NCBI RefSeq assembly: GCF_964340395.1
Contig: NC_135560.1
Coordinates: forward strand, 24,051,675-24,115,674
Length of the DNA stretch: 64,000 nt
Source of the DNA: Glandiceps talaboti
Taxonomy: Eukaryota > Hemichordata > Enteropneusta > Spengelidae
Direction: 5' to 3'
Under the pieces are notes generated by a model. The model had not been told where the DNA came from and searched no databases. It saw only the letters and a list, made by a program, of their open reading frames with translations. Both the position numbers and the translations under genes were made by a program. This document shows, piece by piece, positions 41,180 through 54,000 of this stretch; the first letter of the stretch is position 1, and the number at the start of each line of letters is the position of its first letter.

Positions 41180-44100
41180 TAAAAGGGTTCATTCTTTTAT
41201 TTGTTTTAATGTTTGCAGTCATTCAATTTCGTGTTCAGCATCAAGCCCATCCTAATCCATTATTACAGTATCAAATTGGGTTTTATATTTACGCTATAAG
41301 GCATAATTACGCAGAGACCAGAGGATGCATCGATATGTTTACCTTAAACATTTAAAAGCAAATATGTTCTTAATGCCTACATATAAGTTTGACATTGTTG
41401 TTGAATTAAGTGGAAATTTTATTACAAAAACAATCAAGCTGATCAAGCACATCATTGAATATTAATGTCCAGTTATGTATTCGTTTGACTAGAATATTTA
41501 CGTCTAAGTAAGGGCGATATATCCTAATATGTTTATTTAGTGATAACGTTAAGGGTGAGTGTATGACTTGAAAAGGTATACATGCGCTGTTTGTGCATAG
41601 TGTTAAATAAGCAAAGAATCGTGAGTGACAACTACAATTATCATAACGTTGTTCGGTGTAGTGATAAATAATTGTAAATAATTGATAGTGTAAATGATTG
41701 ATTCTCTCACCAATTAAGTTAAATACATATTCATACCATTTTGAAAGGTCATTTTGTGACCTTAATTTACCTCAGGTAATGAAATATGTTATAGATTCAA
41801 AAGGACAAAAAATCAATTCTAGGTTTCTACACATCCTGATTAGCTTTCAGTTACCCATAAAGCAAAGCAAGAAAATGGCGTATGAAGACTTGTGATTTCC
41901 GGTTTTCAACTTCAAAGGACTAATCAGTCAATGTGCTTGCGTCGTCTTTACTTGTTGAAGAATACTTCATTAAATAGCAAACTGCAATAATTTGAGGTGA
42001 AAAGTACATCAGAACTGTTATGATAAGCGGTGAAAAACGTGGATTTAACACATTTGGAAGCCATTTTAGATTCTTCGTGAGATACCAAATATGGTCAAAG
42101 CGAGTGGATTTGGATATTGTGAGTGGCTATTGCCATACAATAATAAAAGACTGTATAGATAGTTTAGAAATTACATCAGCAGATAATACCAGACACACTA
42201 ATCCCTAATGACGTCATGCAACGATTTGGTTTTACTTCAAACATCGATGGCGTCTCAGTTTCTGCAGTTTTAAATGTAACTGCTGTCATGATTCCTAAAC
42301 GTTCACTTTAATAAGCCATGCTGAAATTATCGCTAAGGCTTTCACTTTGTCAGTTGAATATTAATGACCCGCTCTAAGACATTTCACGTGCACAACAAGA
42401 AACCTATGCGTAATTTGAAACCTGGGTTTAAGATTCGATACAAATACGTCAAGTAATATGTTTCAGTAGGCTTTTAACGAATATCTCGATACACAATTTT
42501 AGTATATTGACTTTTAACTACGGAAAGAAAATCCTAAACTGTAAATTGTAGGCGTTAAAACGGATTTTTAAAATATAGCTACAGGGTCAAAACGTATTCA
42601 TTCTGTAGGTGTTCAAAGGCGGTACTGATTTCTCATGTGGGAGTCATAAATATGTCACTTTGCACTCCCTTGATACTTCCCAGGAAGGGGCACCCAGTAC
42701 GAGATTAACTAGGATACTTCCCTTGTCAAATCATTCCGATGGGAGCCCTCAAAACTTAATTTGTACACCCCATCTGTTTCAATTTTCCAAGATAGTGACA
42801 GTGAGCTTGATCTCCGATAATATCAGTCGTTGCTTAGCTAGCGATGATACAAATAGTGTGCACTCACAGGTCAAATTTACAATACGCAGGCCAAGTGTAA
42901 GAAATACATGCAGACCAATCTAGAAAACTCTTATTGATTACTTTGGGAGTGGGGGAAATACTTCTATTTCCAGACAGCTACCGTTAAAGTGGCGTCATTC
43001 AAGAGTTCCTTTGAAAAGATCAGCAATTTACCGTCTTTTCTGTGCTCAGCATCGTCTATTTAGGTCTATGCAAATTAAGGTAATGAAACCGACAACAGCC
43101 AATCTAACATTTATTGAATGTCAACATTTATCTATGGCCAGTGCATCAGCATTATTTGAGTAGCAATATTTCAAATGAAAAACACTGAGAAGGTATCTTG
43201 ATGTGATTTAGCAAACTAATGATTTATAAATTACCTAATGTTTAAGGAGCAATCGATAGACAATTGCCAGACGACGACTCCTTTGGTACTAATCAATCAA
43301 ATTTCAGCGACCAACGTCACACTGTCAGGTTGTCGTTTCCTAGTACATCTTTGTAATCTAGTTACTTTAGTATCGTATTTATTCATGTTTGTCAAATTCA
43401 GCAAGGTGATTTTATTGCCCATCGTTAATACTAAGCCAAACAACGTCATCATGTCAGCAGTTGTACAATTGTTTTTCCAACTTTATAAGTGAATGATGAC
43501 ATAATATGTTGAACGCATTCTTAAAAGCAGTGTTCAACAAAACACAAACACGTCTTTCTACCTGACTTGCGTAAAGTCTTCATATTCTCTACAAGATGGA
43601 CGTGACTACTCAGTTGTTTAGTCAACCAGACCCAAACGTGACTGACCTCCAATTATACTGTAACACAGTTTGAGGAAAATAAAGCAAAACCATTTTGCAA
43701 TCCTTAACGACTCTCAGAATTAGAAGATGACGGTAAATCTAGTTTCCGTCATCTCTCCATGGACAAATGATAATACGTTTTCAGTCAGGAACATATATTT
43801 CCAATTTTACTAATAGCACTTTCAAAATTTGCCTTTCGCAGGTAGATGGAATATGCAGTTATATTTCAACATATTTTAGCAATCTATACCAAATGGTTAC
43901 CTGAATCCATATTTAAACCAAATAGTATTAATAACGAAAGTAATAATCACCTTCAAAAGGCTGAAAACTTAATGTCATACTTGTTACAATATATTACTCT
44001 AACATTTTCAATTTACTGTCAGTCTTCGTTTTGCATGGATAAGAGACTGGCACTGCTAGTTGGAAATAGAACACACGATATAGGTCTATCGATTGTAATC

Positions 44101-44744
44101 TTTGTGTCGTGTGATTATCCAGTCACCCTACCCTCACACTCCAGTTAGATAATGATAAGAATTGAATGTTAGACTATATTACTTTGTAATTTGACTTGTC
44201 ATGTAGTGATCCTAGATAAAACCGGGTTCACAAACCTGACGTCACTCAATACTTCGATATATGCTCGTCGTTTCAATGTACTTAGAAGGATATGCTATAT
44301 ACAACAAAGGCAGACTATACTTCAATAAACATTTGATATCTGTGGTTACTGAACTGGTTTTATCCAATTTATATATCATACAAATGTAAATAAAATACTC
44401 TACATTTAACTTTGGCCTGACGCTAATTATATTAGTACTGTACAGGTAAATAATGATAATTGATTGCTAAATTTGCCTATCAATATATGCATCTTTGATT
44501 ATATCTAGGATGGTATATATGCATATAACCCATCTATTGGGAATCAAATACCGTAAAGTAGAAATACATCAATATGCTGTTTTGAATTAAATCAACGTGA
44601 TTTCGATAACTTGTGTGCGAAAACGTAAGAATAAGGTTACAATATTATAGAAGATTATTAATTCATATAAAAGTAATATTAAAAGATGAATTATACAGTG
44701 TTCTGTTTTCAATACGTATTTCTCACTTTTATCGACAAGCGGAA
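41177..44744. other. Non-coding stretch
   Basis: No gene recognised. ORFs at 42609-42923 and 43846-44148 are about 100 codons but show no domain, low-complexity pattern or homologue that I know. Confidence 0.5.
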
Positions 44745-45176
44745 ATACTAATAACCCATTCTAACTAGTTGTAATGCTTCGTCTAGTGGGAATACTATAA
44801 ACCCCGGCATTCTAACCAGTTGTAATGCTTCGTCTAGTGGGAATACGAATAACCCATTCTAACCAGTTGTAATGCTTCGTCTAGTGGGAATATTAATAAC
44901 CCATTCTAACCAGTTGTAATGCTTCGTCTAGTGGGAATACTAATGACCCATTCTAACCAGTTGTAATGCTTCGTCTAGTGGGAATACAAATAACCCATTC
45001 TAACCAGTTGTAATGCTTCGTCTAGTGGGAATATTAATAACCCATTCTAACCAGTTGTAATGCTTCGTCTAGTGGGAATACTAATAACCCATTCTAACCA
45101 GTTGTAATGCTTCGTCTAGTGGGAATACTAATAACCCATTCTAACCAGTTGTAATGCTTCGTCCAGTGGAAATCGT
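44745..45176 (+). repeat. 47-bp minisatellite, nine copies
   Basis: Each unit contains AACCAGTTGTAATGCTTCGT and then CTAGTGGGAATA. Length is 47 bp except the second unit, which has a small insertion (CCCCGGC). Copies differ mainly at the base after AATA and in one C/T at AACTAG or AACCAG. No spacers. Confidence 0.95.
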
Positions 45177-45641
45177 ATGACCGTCTTAATCCTTTTAGCC
45201 ATAACTTTTAAACAATGCTAACTTGTTGTATTATGTCACCTAGCTGATATAGTTTGACTGTGACAGTCGTAATAACCTCATAAACTGTAAGGGTAGGGGT
45301 GATACATTATACAGCTCAATTTGTCAATATAATCTATTATTTAACAATGAGAAATTGAATTCTCAACGAAAGAGCTATATTGGAAATGTCTTTTACAATT
45401 GATGAACTATTATAACACAATTACTTCTATTCACCAAGCAGCTATAAATGTCACTCAGCGTCTTTGGTATTAGATGTAGGTGGTCTCTGATTCGTTTTCG
45501 AAATCTTGTCATAAACAGAACCATCTTATTTTAATTGTCGCGCATGTTTTACAGAACGACTCAGGTAAAGATTCGGAATTAGGCGTCGCACCCATATGTT
45601 ATGTACGACTGTGTGTTTTTGTGTATATGTGTTTGTTTGTT

Positions 45642-45679
<38 letters not shown>

Positions 45680-46199
45680 CCTGTCAGTCTGTCAGTCTGT
45701 CTGTGGGTCTGTCTGTGAAACTGTTAAGTGGATTCCTATGTATAGTTGTATAGTCTGTGGCAAAATTATTGGATGTGTAATATGTGAAGTGTGCCACTTT
45801 GACTGAAAATACGAATATTTGGAGGATGTGTATGGGTTCAAAATAAACAATATACAAGTCAATAAGGTATAATTGCATCTACAATGTTGACTACTACTCG
45901 TGGCAAATATATGTCTCCATCTAATACATTGTGTGAAAGGTATTAACCATGTTCATAGGGAGAAATGTACATCCGACGAAGTCATTACCCAGGCAACCAT
46001 AATAATGACAGTGGCAACAACAAAAGTGGTAAATTGTCTCTCAAAATATTAACAGGTCTCATGACATATTAATTTCATTTCATTACTATCAGCTCTACTA
46101 TTGTTACGTCGCGGTCGACATTTGTTCCAAACTTATGAATATGTTCAAGCATTTCATGTTTATGAGGCTAGACCCCATAAGACAACGCGCGACCGCTAA
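45177..46199. other. Non-coding stretch with a GTCT repeat
   Basis: An irregular (GTCT)n/(GTTT)n microsatellite lies at 45630-45716; nothing else recognised. Confidence 0.6.
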
Positions 46200-46355
46200 T
46201 AAGGGCTGCCACTAAACAATAGACGGCCAAAATTTTCATTTCGTATTTCTCGGCAATCGTGCGTAATGTAAGTCTGCAAAATCATAAAATTACTCTCTAC
46301 AAATCAAAAGTTAACAAAAATGCCTCTATATAACCTGGAGTGGCGTTGCCCTTTA
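46200..46355. mobile_element. Possible small MITE
   Basis: TAAGGGCTGCCACT at the left end is matched by TAAAGGGCAACGCCACT when the right end is reverse-complemented, a roughly 15-bp imperfect inverted terminal repeat. The interior is short and non-coding. The target duplication is unclear. Confidence 0.4.
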
Positions 46356-48572
46356 ACTAAATGCCTACTATTCCTCCCACACCTCTCTACATGGCGTGGC
46401 TTTTTATTCCTCTTTACTGTCCTTTCTAAATAACATTTTTCACGTTGTATTTTCACATATCATGGTGAGGGATTTCGGTGAAGTGGGTATTCTTAACGCA
46501 TGGGAACTTCAAGTCAAGCGCTCATTCGAAGATGCTCTACAGACAACAGAGAGTGTCTGACATCGAATTTCTTGGGGTTTAAAATCTCAAATTTAAGATG
46601 GAAATCTACAATTCAAGCTGCTATCCTCACAACTGTAAAATGTTTCGTTACACTCTTAAACTATAAACTTGAAAGGACGTCCAACCCGTGGAAGATTAAT
46701 AACATGTGCTTTTACTTGTACTATAAGTTGCATTGTATAGGGAAAATACTCATTCAACAACGTTCAAGATTAAGTCTTCATCTGGTCTTAGCTACACTTT
46801 ATATCATATCCACTGTTTGAATCAACTATCAAGTGAAGGAGCCAAGTGACTGCTTTACCTTATTGGTAATTCCCAACACAGTTTTGAGGCCGTTGTTGTA
46901 GACTAGACTATGACGATTCAGTAAACAATAATACAATAAAGAGCGAGGTCGGTAGGACACAATAAAAGTGCAAGGTTCAGAATCGATAAACTTAGTACAT
47001 TCGAAGGGAATTTCGTATATTCATAAACTGTTTAAAATATACGCACATATTTACCATACAACTAAATTCATTAAAATGCAACCAATGTCTCTACTTGTCG
47101 ATTAGAAATATTTTACATTTTGGTATTAATGAACCTGAACAGGTTTGCCAACGAACTACAACAGTAGTTGTTAGTAGTTGCTACCTTAATTCATGAATGT
47201 GTTCTTTGAGTAAGTTCGTTGTACAGGACGTATGTATAATACATGCCAAATTGCCTTTGTCGGCCAATGAGTCATAATGTTCGCGACAAGTCCTAAGCTT
47301 CGGCCTAAGGAACATCGTAGCTTGAACAGTCCCTTGGTAGAATAAACGTGCTTAATTGCATTCATGGATAGTCACTTATGGCATTGGCGGTGATTCGGGA
47401 CATCACAAATCAAACAGATTTGTGATTTGGGGAAATGCCTAATCTCAGGATATCGTTCGTTAAACCTTCCGACGGCGCCTTACTGTAAAAAGACTTACAA
47501 ATGATATCCAGCCGCAGCCTAATGTATTCATTCAATTCATCCAGGCTTTCACAAGACCAAGATACACTGAATGTTTTAAATAAAAGGGAAAAGATAAACA
47601 GCGAAGATAAAGATTATGTAAGGGTCTTTACTTTTAAATCAGGAAAAATGTATTAAAATAAGTAGCGGGCAAGTTTGTAAGGACCTTCGGGCATACAGAT
47701 TACTGATTATTGATAATATTGCTCACTAATTTGTTTGATGTAAGGCGGACCGTGGATATTACATCTCGTGTGATCAAGATTCCGAAAGATTGCGTATGTT
47801 CAAGTATCGATCGTCTATTGCCATAGGCAGATGATGATGCATTTCCCCCGAGCACAAGGCGGAAATGTGCTATTTCAGTGACTACCAAAAGAATATGCCA
47901 TTTCCGTCAAAACATGGACTGTCGTGACACGATCTTCTTCCTGCATTCAACTAAACTTTGAAATAAATTGCATGTAAAATAAGATAATAGTGGAAAGGCA
48001 GTTTTTCTTTCCTATATCAAAACAATGTTGGTTTACAAGGTAATAGTACAACTAATAGACCGTGTACAATTATGGCTCATAAAGCAGCTTAATTGTATAA
48101 AGTAGCTAGATGAATAATGTATAGGATAACGAGGTTTATTTGACAGTATACAATGGTGATTAATATGGAAATCAACTGTCACGTGACAAAGTGATATAAC
48201 ACATACGTTTCGTGACACTATTATGAACTTTGTTGGAAGATCACTTTAATCATGTTGTCAAAGATTGTTCTGATCCGAATATTGACACTACGAACAATCT
48301 CACCCTAAAATAGGACGGGGGGGGGGGGTTCGGGCAAATAATATTGTGTGGACAGTTCATTCCATTTGTATTTGGTACTGAGGACCATAAGGTAACCGAC
48401 TCTACAAGTTCCACGTCTTTCAATTTTAGATGTTAGTTAGTTCATTTCATAACCAATTACAATATTAGCTGTCTTGTGAAGTCGAATGCGAATTCGAGAA
48501 GGGGTACAATTGATGTGATACTTAGGCCGACCAGAGAAGATGGTGATAAAAAGTAAGCCAAATAAAAACTTT
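46356..48572. other. Non-coding stretch
   Basis: No gene. Seen: a perfect 10-bp hairpin (ATCACAAATC and its complement) at 47402-47426 and a G12-13 run at about 48318-48330. Confidence 0.5.
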
Positions 48573-48722
48573 GTCACTGACTCAACATCTCTGTGCTGCT
48601 ACGTCACTGACTCAACATCTCTGTGCTGCTACGTCACTGACTCAACATCTCTGTGCTGCTACGTCACTGACTCAACATCTCTGTGCTGCTACGTCACTGA
48701 CTCAACATCTCTGTGCTGCTAC
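48573..48722 (+). repeat. 30-bp minisatellite, five copies, one AP-1 site per unit
   Basis: Five identical 30-bp units, starting at 48573 and each containing ACTGACTCAACATCTCTG. Each has a TGACTCA AP-1 consensus (first at 48578), and each of the four internal junctions adds TACGTCA, a CRE-like half site. The repeat sits in an ORF (48540-48827) that reads VTDSTSLCCY five times. A 30-bp unit keeps any open frame open, so the ORF is weak evidence of a protein. Confidence 0.95.
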
Positions 48723-49699
48723 GGCTTTGAAAGAAGTACACAGTTAACTTTCATTTACACCACCGAATACAGTAGGATAGCAATTGGAATTAGCGTTACA
48801 ATCTTGAGTGTTAAAAATGATTTGTAGTACATCCATAGAAAAGTTTACTCTGAACAAAACAATGATCCTAAGTAATCTTTTGGCCCGTTGATAAAATAAG
48901 ACTTATGAGAGAACCAGGGACTTTAAGATAAATGATACGACCGTATGCATATAGTTTATTGATATTTTCTTGTCTTTAGCAATCATGACATATGATACAC
49001 GCCACCATCCATTAGAGAAGAGTTCAAAAAAGGGTATTTTTCAATTTAACCTAAATCAAAGAGGTACAGTATTTGAAGGAGTAACAAAGTGTTGCCTCTT
49101 TCTCAAATATAAAGGGTAAAATTTAGGTACAAATTATAATTCATAGCCGTGAATGTATATATATAGATACATGTATTAATTTTATTTTACAAACGGGGAT
49201 CATCTAAAAAATAGAAAAATATGAATTTATATTTCGAAAAAAGCACCACAGTTTGTTGTACATTGTCATTAAGTTTTGCTACTGCATTCACAACACCACT
49301 TCCGTCGTATGCTATATGTAACAAAATAAATCCCCCCTCAGAGAGTTCATCCATAATAGACGACTTTTCATTGCAGCTTCGAGTATCACTGGTTTGAATA
49401 TATAGTTTATCGCGAATATGAACATGCTATCTATAAAGGGCAGACAACATGAGTCAATTTGCCAAAAATGTAAAATAGCAAAAACAAGTGAAATGTTATC
49501 TTCCATTACAGTATCAATTGATCTCAAGGTGACTATATGATCGTTGTCTGCAAAATGTAACTATACCGTAGAGACATCTAGGTTCTGTCGTACATGTAGT
49601 ATGTATTACTGTTATTAATCACTGTTCTACTCAATTCTCCTGTATAATATTTCATTTCATGTCTTCAATCGAAATTCAACTGTAGCTGACCATGCCTTA
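48723..49699. other. Non-coding stretch
   Basis: Nothing recognised up to the transposon boundary. Confidence 0.5.
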
Positions 49700-49723
49700 G
49701 GGAGCGATCAGTTTTTACGGCCG
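49700..49723 (+). repeat. Left terminal inverted repeat
   Basis: 24 bp starting GGGAGCGATCAGT, directly after TTA. Confidence 0.85.
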
Positions 49724-52400
49724 TGGGGGGGGGAGCGGCAAATCAGAGGGGGTGTCACCTTAATTTGGGACTCAAAGAAGGGGGGTCATCATTTTTACGA
49801 AGTGAATAAAGGGGGGGGGTCACCTTGTTTTCAACTAAACAAAATCATGAGCCACGCTCCTGTACTTAAATGTTCATACATTTAATATCATAACTTGGCC
49901 AAAGCCCCTAAGTGCGCACAGCTGGGTAGATTCATTTGTGAGCGGCTACCTCACGATGATGTCATAGATAGCGCTCTCGGCGTGGAGATAGCACTTCGTA
50001 CATAGAACGCGCATGCGTGTCATTGTACCGCAATGCATCCTTGGGCAAAACCACCCAAAAAACATCGCATAGTATATAGGACACGCATGAGTACTAGTCA
50101 TTGAGCCGCTATGCTGCCGCTTGTGGGCACTGTGCGAGCTATTAAACAAAAAATGTATATGCATAAAATAAACCATAAACAAATAACTATAAATATACAT
50201 TCAAATATAACATAAACTCTGTCTCTTGATACATCCAATACATATGGTGTGGCATCACAACACTGCACCATGGCCACCTTTAAGCAACAGTTATTTGTTA
50301 GAAATGACTTCTCGCTATTACATGCCATGAGTTGCACTGTGTCATCTTGTGGTAGAAAAACTTGCTTGTGTAGCTGTACATGTAACACATAAGAAATGAA
50401 ATACCTTAAGATTTACTGGCTCTAAAATCTGTTCCTTCATTGACCTGAACATGTGGAATTGTGCACAAACATAACCAATTTAGGACACTTTGAAATAATA
50501 TGTGGAAAACACTGTGACTGAAAGTGCCTGACCCAGCCAGTGTCTAGATATTGGATATTCAATGTCCATGTATATAGTTAGTCTAGTTCCTATATATTTT
50601 TGTACATCTAATGTATGATAACTACAATCATCTCCATTAGAAGTCCCAAATTGATTTATGGTTGAAATCAATAGTTCAATGTAGGGTAAAAACTAAATTC
50701 TTTTAGTGTGGGGTGGGGGTGAGAGGAGGTCTTTTATAATGAAATCTGTTTTGTACCCCAATACAAACAATTCTAAAAATGTTAGATTGAAAAATGGGAA
50801 AAAAAATTGTTATGCATGGCCCTAAAATACATTATTGTGCCAATGAAAAAGCTATTTTTTTCCTCACTACATACTGGCTTTGTATTTATAGCACTACATG
50901 ATACTACATACTGATTTGAAATTGATTGTGCTGTGTGCAACAATTTTACCAATTTAGTTAGAAGGGGATGGAGAAGGGGTTCTGAGGCCTTACTAAAAGA
51001 ATGTGTTTTTTTACCTACTGATCTCACCCCTAATGTGTAGATTTATCATACATGTACAAACTATTGAACTGTTACTTTGCATAGCTATAGTACGAACTAC
51101 ATGTCTTATCAAAAATTACTTTTCAGTGTTTGTGTTTCACTTCTTCTCTGATACCTGTGACCATCACCAAGTTTAATACATGTTACCAGGCTACATGTGA
51201 AACCCCCTTTTCTCTTGCTATTGTTTTACACCATAAACTACCATGAAAGAAATATATTCCAATGTGAACACAATATTAATCGGATTCTCGGAGAATATAT
51301 ATTATGTAAATGACTGATAAACAAAGTTAAAAACAGAGATTTGTTTGATGGTGATCTAGTAGCCAGGACTTCTATAGTACTGACACGGTGCAAAGTTATG
51401 AGGAAAATTAGATTATACATCTCCTCTGGAATATCTAGTATCCACATTGAGTGACTGTATACTGCAAGTACAATTTTGTCAGCAGATCATAATATTACAT
51501 TTCCTTGTTATTAGAATGTATTTATTTTCAAGGCTATCATGTTGCCAGCAATATACTGGACAACATAGCCAATAGTAAGTGAATTGAATTAGTAATCTAG
51601 TTTAGAAACTGCTATAGTACAGAAAACATTTTTATGACATTTTTTAATTTCTATTTTGAAATTAATGACATTTATCACATTTCATTATTCAAAACCTTTC
51701 AAAAATATTTTGGTTAAAATTAGCAGTGTGGTCAATGAATGGGGGGGGGGTGGAGTTTTGAGTCAGTGCCAATTATGAACAGGGCAAACAAGTGCCTTGA
51801 GGAGTGCAAACGTGTACATGTATGGAAAGCCGCAGTTGTGTTAAGTCTAAAGAAAACAATACATTGACTATATGATGTGAACACATCTTTATATGATGTA
51901 AACAATTCATTATATGATGCAAGTACATCATTATGTGTGACAGTTATTGACACGGGTTTACAAGTATATTATCTCCATTTATAATATTGTACTTGATAAT
52001 TAACTGAATTAATCAATATTAATAGTTCACTCAATCTAAGAGATATCCTACAACCTTTGGTTACTAAAACATGAATACTTTGTATGTCCGTGAACAGACA
52101 ATCATACTTCTCATAGGGTTCCTATCTAAAGAGCTTTATACATGTGAAACAATGGATTTTGGTTAGCAATTTACCAGATACACTTAAAATTACTGAAAAT
52201 GTAACATGTAAAATTAACTATGCAATGTGCAGTATTATGCTTTGAGAATAGAGTGTTTTTTGCAAGAACAAAAGGATGGGGGGGGGGTCATTGTGTTTTT
52301 TTTTTATTTGTCAGAGGGGGGGGTGGATTGTTTTGTGGATGAATTGCAGGGGGTCACTATTTTTAAGAACAATATCAACAAAAAGTCACCGGCCCACCCC

Positions 52401-52424
52401 CGGCCGTAAATACTGATCGCTCCC
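52401..52424 (-). repeat. Right terminal inverted repeat
   Basis: Reverse complement matches the left end at 23 of 24 positions and is directly followed by TTA. Confidence 0.85.
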
Positions 52425-52748
52425 TTACTTACAGTCAACATCAAGAAAAGACGTGTTGGCTATTAACCCTTCATATGTACATTAGTTTACTAGTACATAT
52501 AAATGTTTAATGACATTCAATGACTTCAAAACAATTGTAACAAGATGTTAACTGAAGGGATTCCTCTAGGATATATCGGTTTAATTGTGGTCAAGTTTAG
52601 CTTTACGGTTAGTTGTGATGTAAGATTGCAGATTATGTCATATATTGTTGATTAAAAAGAGAATGAAACACTCCTTTCAGCTACAAATACTTTATTTGTT
52701 CATCAACTTTAGACATGTAACAAATACTAAGAGTCACAAGGATCACTA

Positions 52749-53160
52749 AGGGAACGAGGAGAATTTACAGCAAGGGGTCTAGGGAGAAACTATTTTATTC
52801 AATTGTTTGTTCGTCACTTCAGTGGCCAAAATTTAAGGCGCCCCTGTTCTTTTCTAGCCTGTCAGAATTCTCAAAGCACCTTCCACTTTACACGCCTCAT
52901 TGTTTTCGTTCCCTCCCCTCACTTTCTCCTGAGACAAATAAATTCTCTTAGTTTCCTAATTATCTCTTACTGCCTAGTCTTGAAGGCACTTTAAGATGTC
53001 TTTTACCCAGAGGAATGTTAAATAACGACGATTTCCCGAGGCTGCTACATAATCAGCAGGGGGGTAATAAAACGTCTTATATTGCTCAAATGTGGCCAGG
53101 AAGTATGGGTGTCATCATTATGTCACATTCGCCTGCGGCACTTAACGCACTCGGTAGCGC
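52749..53160 (+). mobile_element. Partial relative of the 29.4-kb element
   Basis: AGAATTTACAGCAAGGGGTC at 52761 and the following AGAAACTATTTTATTC align with AGAATTTACGGCAGGGGACC and AGAAATTATTTTAGTG at 29379-29420. Further on, CGCACTCGG and GGTAATAAAACGT have counterparts in the other copy. The matching right end was not found, so this copy is truncated or diverged. Confidence 0.45.
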
Positions 53161-54000
53161 TCCCAAGTAGAATCTTTAGTCGACCGACCAGATTTCTTCT
53201 GGAGGTCTGCAAGCAGTGTACCACCTTCTTCACAAAAACTGAAGACACTCCTTTCACAAACCTAGGTACGGTGTTTTATTTTCTTTGTATCCATGCCATC
53301 AATATGTTGAAGAAGTTCTCCCTGCGTGAAAGTAACATCTTGGAATTATATGCTATAACTTCGAGCTGCTTTCGGTAGACTGCAGACTAACAGAATTACC
53401 GTTACTAGTGGCCTTGGGCAAATAAAAAAACACTCGTGTCTGCTGTATGCACATTTAAGTCACTGTGGAAAACTAGACAATAACACGTGACTTGTTTTAA
53501 GTAAATCACAGACGGGCGCGAGAAAGCGATGAGTTACAAAGTTAATCCCTTTTGAAAACACAACTAGTTTCAGATGGATTTGTAAAGAATAAGCCACTGA
53601 TCTCAAACATAAGAGTAAATTAAGCTTAATACCTAGGCCCATCATGATTAGGTTGCTCAATACAACCCTTAGAAAAGAATGTGTGTTCGAACGAACTGAC
53701 CATAGCAATCACTGTACCTCAATACAGTCGTAAGTGATATAGTTTTGTTTCTATATTATCCCTCTATAACCAACATCATTTTCAAACTTCTCAAGGAAAT
53801 TGTATCATCTATCTAATAATTGTTGAGATCATTTCAATACCCCTCTTGATAGAATAGTTTGACCTATCACTCATCATTAATTGACCGCGTGCTTACGACA
53901 TTAATACTTCTAAAGATATGTTTGATCATGTGCAAAATGTTTATTATCGAAATGTAATATCCATGATATGAAATGATAACTTTTTTAACAATCACCATTC
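53161..54000. other. Non-coding stretch
   Basis: Nothing recognised. Confidence 0.5.

Larger units (their letters stand above)
49700..52424. mobile_element. 2.7-kb DNA transposon, TTA target duplication, non-autonomous
   Basis: The ends are inverted repeats: GGGAGCGATCAGT-T-TTTACGGCCG at the left, and the same 24 bases with one change (A for T at position 14) at the right. Both ends are flanked by TTA (49697-49699 and 52425-52427). A TWA duplication with GGG-starting ends points to the PIF/Harbinger superfamily. Just inside each end are several G-runs followed by TCA, in the same orientation at both ends. A CpG-rich block lies at 49960-50120. The interior has no ORF longer than about 100 codons and no transposase, so it is non-autonomous or decayed. 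The near-perfect ends suggest fairly recent movement. Confidence 0.8.

Noticed and set aside
48540-48827. ORF with five VTDSTSLCCY repeats as a small repeat protein
   Set aside because: A 30-bp tandem unit preserves any open frame, the flanks show no domain or signal peptide, and no splice or promoter context supports a gene.
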